A DNA stretch of 41,846 bases from assembly GCA_019247305.1 (NCBI GenBank), contig JAFAPC010000141.1, forward strand, positions 1 to 41,846, in the 5' to 3' direction. The translations under genes and the position numbers were made by a program. The notes below the pieces were generated by a model. It was not told the origin of the DNA. It searched no databases and was given only the letters and a program-made list of their open reading frames with translations. This document shows, in pieces, positions 35,556 to 41,846 of this stretch (position 1 is its first letter; every line of letters begins with the position of its first letter). This DNA comes from Pseudonocardiales bacterium (GTDB lineage: Bacteria > Actinomycetota > Actinomycetes > Mycobacteriales > Pseudonocardiaceae).

Positions 35556-36206
35556 TCAGGGCTGCGGAGGAAGTCCCTCGGTCGGAAGGAGCTGGCTCGA
35601 CAGACATTCGCGCAGCGCGGGCAGCAGGGCACGCAGTGCCCGGCCTCGGTGCGACACGGCATCCTTCTCGGTCGGGTCCAGCTCGGCGGACGTACGCCAG
35701 TCACCGTCCGGGACGAAGATCGGGTCGTAGCCGAAGCCGTTGCTGCCGCGAGCTGTCCGGGTCAGCATGCCGCGCCAGTGTCCCCGCACCACAGCCTGGG
35801 TTCCGGAGGGCACGACCAGCGCCGCGGCGCAGACGAACGCCGCGCCACGGCGATCGTCGGGAACGTCCGCCAGCTGGTCGAGCAGCAGCCGCAGATTCGC
35901 GGCATCATCGCCGTGGCGGCCGGCCCACCGGGCGGAGAGCACCCCGGGCATGCCGTTCAGCGCATCCACTTCCAAGCCTGAGTCGTCGGCGACCGTGGCC
36001 AGGCCGGTGGCCGCCGCCGCATCCCGGGCCTTCGCCAGGGCGTTGCCCTCGAAGGTGGCGGAGGTTTCCGGGATTTGCGGGAACGGCGACACGTCGTCGA
36101 GCCCGAGCACTTGCACCCCGCTGACGCCGGAGGAGACCAGGATGCGCCGCAGCTCAAGCAGCTTCTTGTCGTTGCGCGTCGCCAGCAGCACCTGAGCTGG
36201 GGTCAT
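35556..36206 (-). CDS. rdgB: XTP/dITP diphosphatase (RdgB/HAM1)
   Basis: The enzyme removes deaminated purine nucleotides (XTP, dITP) from the pool. The 216-residue protein has [17 protein letters not shown] at the N-terminus, [31 protein letters not shown] with the metal-binding aspartates, and [11 protein letters not shown]. The start overlaps the rph stop by four bases. Confidence 0.95.
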   Translation of the reverse strand: MTPAQVLLATRNDKKLLELRRILVSSGVSGVQVLGLDDVSPFPQIPETSATFEGNALAKARDAAAATGLATVADDSGLEVDALNGMPGVLSARWAGRHGDDAANLRLLLDQLADVPDDRRGAAFVCAAALVVPSGTQAVVRGHWRGMLTRTARGSNGFGYDPIFVPDGDWRTSAELDPTEKDAVSHRGRALRALLPALRECLSSQLLPTEGLPPQP

Positions 36207-36952
36207 GAACGAGGCAACTCGCCGGGGTAGGGCTGGGCCAACGCGGTGGTTTGGTACGCAGTCAGCTCCTGGCAGCCTTTGAGCGCCAGATCCAGCATCT
36301 GATCCAACGTGGAGCGCGCGAAGGTGGCACCCTCTCCCGTGCCCTGCAGCTCCACCAGCGCACCGGTATCAGTGGCCACTACGTTCATGTCGACCTCGGC
36401 ACGGGAGTCCTCCTGGTAGGGCAGATCCAGTCGCACCCGGCCATCCACGACACCCACGCTCACCGCAGCGATGGAGCCGGACAGCGGATGGGCCTGGCGT
36501 AGCCGACCGGCCGCTCGCAGCCAGGTCACCGCGTCAGCCAGCGCCACGTAGCCGCCGGTGATCGCCGCGGTGCGGGTGCCGCCGTCAGCCTGGAGAACAT
36601 CACAGTCCAGCGCGATGGTGTTTTCCCCCAGCGCCGCGAGGTTGATGCACGAGCGCAGGGCGCGTCCGATCATCCTGCTGATCTCGTGCGTGCGGCCCCC
36701 CAGACGGCCCTTGACCGACTCCCGTTCGCTGCGGACGTGTGTCGCCGACGGCAACATCGCGTATTCTGCGGTGAGCCAGCCCTGCCCGGAACCCTTGCGC
36801 CAGCGCGGCACGCCCTCGACCACGCTGGCCGCGCAGATCACCCGGGTACTACCATACTCGATGAGCACCGACCCCGCGGGCCACTGCTGGTAGCCGCGGG
36901 TGATGCGCACCTCGCGAAGCTCCTCATCAGCCCTACCGTCCGCTCGGGTCAC
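36203..36952 (-). CDS. rph: Ribonuclease PH
   Basis: RNase PH trims tRNA 3' ends using phosphate. The 249-residue protein has [51 protein letters not shown] and the active-site segment [19 protein letters not shown]. The start codon is a GTG with TAGGCT six bases upstream, giving a second, leaderless-type start within the operon, 20 bp after the MBL gene. Confidence 0.96.
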   Translation of the reverse strand: MTRADGRADEELREVRITRGYQQWPAGSVLIEYGSTRVICAASVVEGVPRWRKGSGQGWLTAEYAMLPSATHVRSERESVKGRLGGRTHEISRMIGRALRSCINLAALGENTIALDCDVLQADGGTRTAAITGGYVALADAVTWLRAAGRLRQAHPLSGSIAAVSVGVVDGRVRLDLPYQEDSRAEVDMNVVATDTGALVELQGTGEGATFARSTLDQMLDLALKGCQELTAYQTTALAQPYPGELPRS

Positions 36953-36958
36953 CGCGCC

Positions 36959-36964
36959 AGCCTA
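36959..36964 (-). promoter_or_regulatory. Leaderless-type -10 element (TAGGCT) of rph
   Basis: On the minus strand TAGGCT is followed by GGCGCG and then the rph GTG, within the 20-bp MBL-rph spacer. Confidence 0.4.
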
Positions 36965-36972
36965 CTCACAGA

Positions 36973-37731
36973 TCAGATCTCGTAGCGGGCACCGGGGCGG
37001 GCCAGCTCAGTGGGGCCGTCGAAGGCGGCCTTGGCCTCGGTGAGCACCTGCTCGGCATCGGTCCAGGGAGGCACGTGAGTGATCAGTAGCCGGCCGACTC
37101 GCGCCACCGCGGCGGCCTCGCCGGCTTGTCGGCCCGACAGATGGAGCCCGGGCGGGTTGTCTGGCCGGTCCGGCCAGGACGCCTCGGCGAGCAGGACATC
37201 CGCACCGGTGGCCAGCTCGGCGAGCTGCGGGCACGGGCCGGTGTCTCCGGAGTAGACCAGCGCCCGCCCCGCGTAGCTGATCCGCAACGCGTAGGCCTCG
37301 CAGGGGTGCTCAACGCGAGCGGCGCGCACCTCGAGCGGACCGATCCGGGCGGTCTGGCGGTAAGACCGGAACTCATAGACGTCGGAGAGGTCCGTCGCGG
37401 TGCGCTCCGCGGTGTCGGCCGCGTACGCGGCCCTCAACCGCTCGGCGGATTCCGGCGGACCGTACACCGGCAGCGCCTCACACGGCGGCGGGTGCGGGTG
37501 GTACCGGCGGTAGACGGTCAACGCCGAGACATCGGCGCAGTGGTCTGGGTGCAGGTGGGACAGGACCAGCGCGTCGAGAGCGAACGGGTCGAGGTAGCGC
37601 TGCAGCACTCCGAAGGTCCCGTTGCCCAGATCCAGCGCCACGCTGGTCTGCTCGGCTTGGAGGAGATACCCCGAGGCGGGGGACTCCGGAGCGGGGACAC
37701 TGCCGGAGCAGCCGAGCACCGTCAACTGCAT
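36973..37731 (-). CDS. MBL-fold metallohydrolase (Rv1339-type cyclic-nucleotide phosphodiesterase)
   Basis: The 252-residue metallo-beta-lactamase-fold protein has the metal-binding motif SHLHPDHCADV (near 60) and later YSGDTGPCPQL and LLITHVPP histidine and aspartate sites. Its position between murI and rph matches Rv1339 of Mycobacterium tuberculosis, reported as an atypical class II cAMP phosphodiesterase, so the same role is likely but inferred. GGGAGGGTG precedes the ATG. Confidence 0.88.
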   Translation of the reverse strand: MQLTVLGCSGSVPAPESPASGYLLQAEQTSVALDLGNGTFGVLQRYLDPFALDALVLSHLHPDHCADVSALTVYRRYHPHPPPCEALPVYGPPESAERLRAAYAADTAERTATDLSDVYEFRSYRQTARIGPLEVRAARVEHPCEAYALRISYAGRALVYSGDTGPCPQLAELATGADVLLAEASWPDRPDNPPGLHLSGRQAGEAAAVARVGRLLITHVPPWTDAEQVLTEAKAAFDGPTELARPGARYEI

Positions 37732-37749
37732 CTCACCCTCCCAATCCGT

Positions 37750-38580
37750 TCACGATGAGGCCAGTCCATTCACGATGAACCTAGGCGCCGCCAGGGACGG
37801 CCCCAGAAAACGGCGGGCCAGCCGGGCGAAGGACACCGGATCACCGGTAGCGGTGAACAGATGCGCTGGCTCCCCGGACCCGGCGCGCAGCAGTTCGGTC
37901 TCGGTGAGGACCCGCAGCACATCCTTGGCGGTCTCCTCCGCGCTGGACACCAAGGTCACCCCCTCACCCATGACGATTTGCAGGACCCCCGTCAGCAGCG
38001 GGTAATGCGTGCAGGCCAGCACGAGGGTATCCACCCCCGCCCGCTGCAGCGGCTCCAGATACGACTGCGCCAGCCCCAGCATCTGGCGCCCCGAGGTCAT
38101 CCCCCGCTCGACGAAGTCCACGAACCGTGGGCAGGCCACCCCGGTCACCTCAACATGTGGGGCCGCCGCGAAGGCGTCCTGGTAGGCCCGGGACCGGATG
38201 GTGGCCTGGGTGCCGATCACCCCAATCCGGCCGGAGTGGGTGGCGACGACGGCGCGGCGCACCGCCGGGCGCACCACCTCCACCACCGGGATGCGGTAGC
38301 GCTCCCGGGCGTCGGCCAGGCAAGCCGCCGACGCCGTGTTGCAGGCGATGACCAGCAGCTTCACCCCGCTTGCCACCAGCTCGTCGGCCACCGCCAGCGC
38401 GTGCGCGCGGATCTGCGCGATGGGCAACGAACCGTACGGGCCGTGCGCGGTATCACCGACGTAGTGCAGCCGCTCGCGCGGGAGCTGGTCGCAGAGCGCG
38501 CGGGCGACGGTGAGCCCACCCACGCCGGAGTCAAAGACGCCGATCGGGGCGTCCGAACCGGCCACGACCTGCTGACCCAC
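37750..38580 (-). CDS. murI: Glutamate racemase
   Basis: This enzyme makes D-glutamate for peptidoglycan. The 276-residue protein has [18 protein letters not shown] at the N-terminus and the two catalytic cysteines in VIACNTASA (near 80) and VLACTHYPL (near 190). The GTG at 38580 is chosen because GGAGG lies nine bases upstream. GTG 38586 and an ATG at 38643 are also in frame, but the latter crosses a 12-bp inverted repeat. Confidence 0.94.
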   Translation of the reverse strand: MGQQVVAGSDAPIGVFDSGVGGLTVARALCDQLPRERLHYVGDTAHGPYGSLPIAQIRAHALAVADELVASGVKLLVIACNTASAACLADARERYRIPVVEVVRPAVRRAVVATHSGRIGVIGTQATIRSRAYQDAFAAAPHVEVTGVACPRFVDFVERGMTSGRQMLGLAQSYLEPLQRAGVDTLVLACTHYPLLTGVLQIVMGEGVTLVSSAEETAKDVLRVLTETELLRAGSGEPAHLFTATGDPVSFARLARRFLGPSLAAPRFIVNGLASS

Positions 38581-38596
38581 GCTCACCGACCTCCCT

Positions 38597-38605
38597 GTGG
38601 ATAAC
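38597..38605 (-). promoter_or_regulatory. DnaA-box match upstream of murI
   Basis: The minus strand reads TTATCCACA, an exact match to the DnaA-box consensus, directly before the murI ribosome-binding site. It is a single site, so an origin is not indicated. Regulation of murI by DnaA is only a possibility. Confidence 0.3.
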
Positions 38606-38607
38606 CC

Positions 38608-38647
38608 GTGAGTGGCGATGCGAGCCATGACTGCTATCGCCACTCAC
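38608..38647. terminator. 12-bp inverted repeat between cysM and murI
   Basis: GTGAGTGGCGAT (38608-38619) pairs perfectly with ATCGCCACTCAC (38636-38647) around a 16-nt loop. It starts eight bases after the cysM stop on the minus strand. A terminator or mRNA-stabilising hairpin that partly separates cysM from murI is likely. No T tract follows. Confidence 0.5.
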
Positions 38648-38654
38648 AAGGGCA

Positions 38655-39880
<1,226 letters not shown>

Positions 39881-39918
39881 GGTTGGGATCCTCCTGTAGG
39901 GCGCGGTCAGCTCACCAT

Positions 39919-40329
39919 CTACGACTCAACAACCTCGACCGGCTCCTCGGTAACCGTACCGTCGATGATGCGGTATGAGCGCAGCTCGTGAATGTCCGGA
40001 TCACGGGTGGAGACCAGCACGTAATGTGCGTCCGGCTGGGAGGCGTACGAGATGTCGGTGCGCGAGGGGTAAGCCTCGGTGGCGGTGTGCGAGTGGTAGA
40101 TCACTACCGGTTCCTCGTCCGCAGCGTCCATCGCTCGCCACACCCGTAACTGCTCGGTCGCATCGAACCGGTAGAAGGTCGGTGAACGCTCGGCGTTGGT
40201 CATCTCAATGAGCCGTTCCGGCCGATCCGAGCCCACTGGCCCCGCCACCACCCCGCATGCCTCGTCCGGGTGGTCCCGCCGAGCATGCGCCACGATCGCC
40301 TCGACGAGACAGCGGCGGATCGTCAGCAC
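39919..40329 (-). CDS. mec: CysO-cysteine peptidase Mec (JAMM metalloprotease)
   Basis: This enzyme releases cysteine from CysO-cysteine. The 136-residue protein has the complete JAMM signature: glutamate in DEACGVV (near 23), and HSHT...S...D in IYHSHTATEAYPSRTDISYA. The start is a GTG without a ribosome-binding site and with TAGGAT six bases upstream, so mec-cysO-cysM may also be transcribed from its own leaderless promoter. Confidence 0.95.
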   Translation of the reverse strand: MLTIRRCLVEAIVAHARRDHPDEACGVVAGPVGSDRPERLIEMTNAERSPTFYRFDATEQLRVWRAMDAADEEPVVIYHSHTATEAYPSRTDISYASQPDAHYVLVSTRDPDIHELRSYRIIDGTVTEEPVEVVES

Positions 40330-40335
40330 ATTCGC

Positions 40336-40341
40336 ATCCTA
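40336..40341 (-). promoter_or_regulatory. Leaderless-type -10 element (TAGGAT) of mec
   Basis: On the minus strand TAGGAT is followed by GCGAAT and then GTG. Its TAG is also the stop codon of the preceding DUF2017 gene. Confidence 0.4.
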
Positions 40342-40875
40342 CGTGCCGGCCACCGCCTGGATGAGAGAGTCTTGCACCCAGGTGAGCCAGTGGTACACCA
40401 CCAGGTGCTCGGCGCGGGGGTCCTCGGGGGGAAGTTCATCGGGCATGTCCTCGGTCACCTCCAGCACCGTGCCCAGGGCTAGGCGGACGTCGTTGAGCGC
40501 GGTGAGCCATGCCTGCGCCTGCTCGTCGGACAGCCGCACTCGCCCACCCCGCGCCGGGCAGGTGTCCAGTACGACCCCGGCCACCCCGTCCTTGGCGGCC
40601 AGCAGCTCGGGCTCGTGCAGCGCCCGCAGGCCCCCGGAGAGCGTGGCGTCCTCGCGGTGGAAATCGGGAAGCAGCCGGGCCAGCACCCGATCCGTGGGAG
40701 CGGTGGTGGGGCCAACGGTAATGCCGGTGAGCTCGGCCAGCTCGTCGGGTGGCCTCGCCGCGACCCGCGCCGCGAGCATGTCGCGAACCTGGCCGATCAG
40801 CCCGCGCAGCAGCCCGGCCTCCCGGTCGGACAGGGTAGCCACCACTCCTCCGCCGCGGCGGCGCCAGCCGTTCAC
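40339..40875 (-). CDS. DUF2017 family protein
   Basis: This 178-residue actinobacterial protein of unknown function is almost always encoded directly after clpS. Family features include the [20 protein letters not shown] stretch and the C-terminal [20 protein letters not shown]. The GTG overlaps the clpS stop (GTGA). The invariable neighbourhood suggests a link to ClpS/ClpC proteolysis, but no activity is known. Confidence 0.9.
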   Translation of the reverse strand: MNGWRRRGGGVVATLSDREAGLLRGLIGQVRDMLAARVAARPPDELAELTGITVGPTTAPTDRVLARLLPDFHREDATLSGGLRALHEPELLAAKDGVAGVVLDTCPARGGRVRLSDEQAQAWLTALNDVRLALGTVLEVTEDMPDELPPEDPRAEHLVVYHWLTWVQDSLIQAVAGT

Positions 40876-41171
40876 GCGTCCTGCTGCATGGTTGCCCAGA
40901 GACCGGCGCCGTGCAGTTTCGCGACGTCGATCTCCACCTTGTCCCGGGAGCCCCGGGTCACCACAGCCCGGCCCTTGTGGTGTACGTCGAGCATCAACTT
41001 GGTGGCTTCATCACGGCTGTATCCGAAGAGCTTCTGGAACACGTGCGTGACGTAGGACATCAGATTCACCGGGTCGTTCCAGACGATCGTCAGCCAAGGT
41101 CGGTCCTCGGTTCCGACCTCGTTCGCTGCCGGGTCGACCTGGGTCTGGTCCAGTTCGACGGGTGTGCTCAT
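40872..41171 (-). CDS. clpS: ATP-dependent Clp protease adaptor ClpS
   Basis: ClpS delivers N-degron substrates to ClpC/ClpA-ClpP. The 99-residue protein has the substrate-pocket region [20 protein letters not shown] and the [11 protein letters not shown] helix, the family core. The first ~25 residues are the usual disordered tail. It is the first gene of the minus-strand operon and diverges from pncB with a 40-bp spacer. Confidence 0.95.
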   Translation of the reverse strand: MSTPVELDQTQVDPAANEVGTEDRPWLTIVWNDPVNLMSYVTHVFQKLFGYSRDEATKLMLDVHHKGRAVVTRGSRDKVEIDVAKLHGAGLWATMQQDA

Positions 41172-41199
41172 GACCCCATGTTCTCACCACGGCCGGCCA

Positions 41200-41205
41200 T
41201 AAACT
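41200..41205 (+). promoter_or_regulatory. Leaderless-type -10 element (TAAACT) of pncB
   Basis: TAAACT is followed by CACCAG and then the ATG at 41212. The divergent spacer has no ribosome-binding site on the pncB side. Confidence 0.5.
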
Positions 41206-41211
41206 CACCAG

Positions 41212-41846
41212 ATGTACCAAGATGCGCCGAAGAGCACCGCCCTGCTCACCGACCAGTACGAGCTGACGATGCTCGCCAGTGCGCTGACCGACGGCTCAGC
41301 CTTCCGCCGCTGTACGTTCGAGGTCTTCGCCCGGGGACTGCGCGGCCACCGTTATGGCATCGTCGCCGGGGTTCCCCGGCTGCTTGAGGCGGTGGCCCGG
41401 TTCCACTTCGGCGAGAAGCAGCTGGCGTTCCTGCACCGCTTGCTCGATGCCCGCACCCTGGACTGGTTGGCCGGCTATGAGTTCCGCGGCGACATTGAGG
41501 GCTATCCCGAAGGTGAGCTCTACTTCCCCGGCTCCCCGGTGCTGACGGTAACCGGCAGCTTCGCCGAGACGGTGCTGCTAGAAACGCTGGTGCTCTCGAT
41601 CCTCAATCACGACAGCGCGGTGGCTGCCGCCGCAGCCAGGATGGTCAGCGCCGCAGGCGATCGAGCGGTGGTCGAGATGGGCAGCCGGCGCACTCACGAG
41701 GAGGCTGCGGTGGCCGCCGCCCGAGCGGCTTACCTGGGAGGGTTCCACGCGACGTCCAACCTGGCCGCCGGGCAACGCTACGGCATCCCCACCACCGGCA
41801 CCGCGGCGCACGCGTTCAGCCTGCTGCACGAGCGCGAGGCGGACGC
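41212..41846 (+). CDS. pncB: Nicotinate phosphoribosyltransferase (partial, runs off the right edge)
   Basis: The enzyme makes nicotinate mononucleotide in NAD salvage. The visible ~211 residues start MYQDAPKSTALLTDQYELTM and contain TFEVFARGL, LYFPGSPVLTV, LNHDSAVAAAA and VEMGSRRTHEEAA, all typical of the family's N-terminal half and the start of the phosphoribosyl-binding barrel. The same divergent arrangement with clpS occurs in M. tuberculosis (Rv1330c/Rv1331). NAD salvage beside NADase-type TIR proteins is probably coincidence, since this is core synteny. Confidence 0.93.
   Translation, partial: MYQDAPKSTALLTDQYELTMLASALTDGSAFRRCTFEVFARGLRGHRYGIVAGVPRLLEAVARFHFGEKQLAFLHRLLDARTLDWLAGYEFRGDIEGYPEGELYFPGSPVLTVTGSFAETVLLETLVLSILNHDSAVAAAAARMVSAAGDRAVVEMGSRRTHEEAAVAAARAAYLGGFHATSNLAAGQRYGIPTTGTAAHAFSLLHEREAD

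Overview
The window is high-GC actinobacterial chromosome. Diagnostic genes are rbpA, whiA, opcA, the mec-cysO-cysM cysteine module, an F420-type PPOX oxidoreductase and the clpS-DUF2017 pair. A pseudonocardial (Pseudonocardiales-like) host is my best guess from protein flavour, but this is inference. Core blocks with conserved actinobacterial synteny alternate with two accessory blocks rich in conflict and mobile genes.

Layout. (1) 0.1-2.9 kb: an N-terminally incomplete photolyase, then opcA-pgl of the pentose phosphate pathway. (2) 2.9-14.7 kb, accessory block A: a 61-bp covarying palindrome with a degenerate flank, an XRE-TPR regulator, a TrpB2-like enzyme, a 1321-residue TIR-nSTAND-TM-WD40 protein, a Tn3-family transposase remnant, a lipoprotein alpha/beta hydrolase, a PPOX protein, an O-methyltransferase-like protein and a second Tn3 transposase remnant. 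(3) 14.6-22.5 kb, core block on the minus strand: uvrC-rapZ-whiA-gap-pgk-tpiA-secG-rbpA. The usual yvcK between rapZ and whiA is missing. (4) 22.5-34.3 kb, accessory block B: a MurJ-like flippase, two tandem MarR paralogues around a DrrAB-type ABC exporter, a VapBC pair, a second TIR-nSTAND-TM-WD40 protein (1300 residues), a second XRE regulator, a second copy of the palindrome/flank element and a MntA-HepT pair. (5) 34.3-41.8 kb: a nitrobindin-like protein, a secreted L,D-transpeptidase, and a long minus-strand operon clpS-DUF2017-mec-cysO-cysM-murI-MBL-rph-rdgB, with divergent pncB running off the right edge.

The most notable content is the pair of TIR-nSTAND-WD40 proteins. They are co-linear over the whole TIR, NTPase and membrane-helix portion: both put the TIR glutamate at residue 77 and Walker A at 187-195. 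They lie in direct orientation about 21 kb apart, around essential glycolysis and DNA-repair genes, and their WD40 arrays have diverged to 14 versus 13 repeats. Each accessory block also has an XRE regulator gene preceded, in the same relative orientation, by the same 28-bp-stem/5-nt-loop palindrome and a related flank. The blocks therefore look like duplicated copies of one kind of island. My reading is that the WD40 part senses a trigger, the nSTAND NTPase oligomerises, and the TIR domain acts on NAD+, possibly at the membrane. This is inferred from family knowledge and not shown by the sequence.

A second pattern is regulatory. Eight genes have a TANNNT -10 hexamer exactly six bases before an ATG or GTG, the arrangement expected for leaderless mRNAs. 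Four other promoters share the hexamer TAAGGT.
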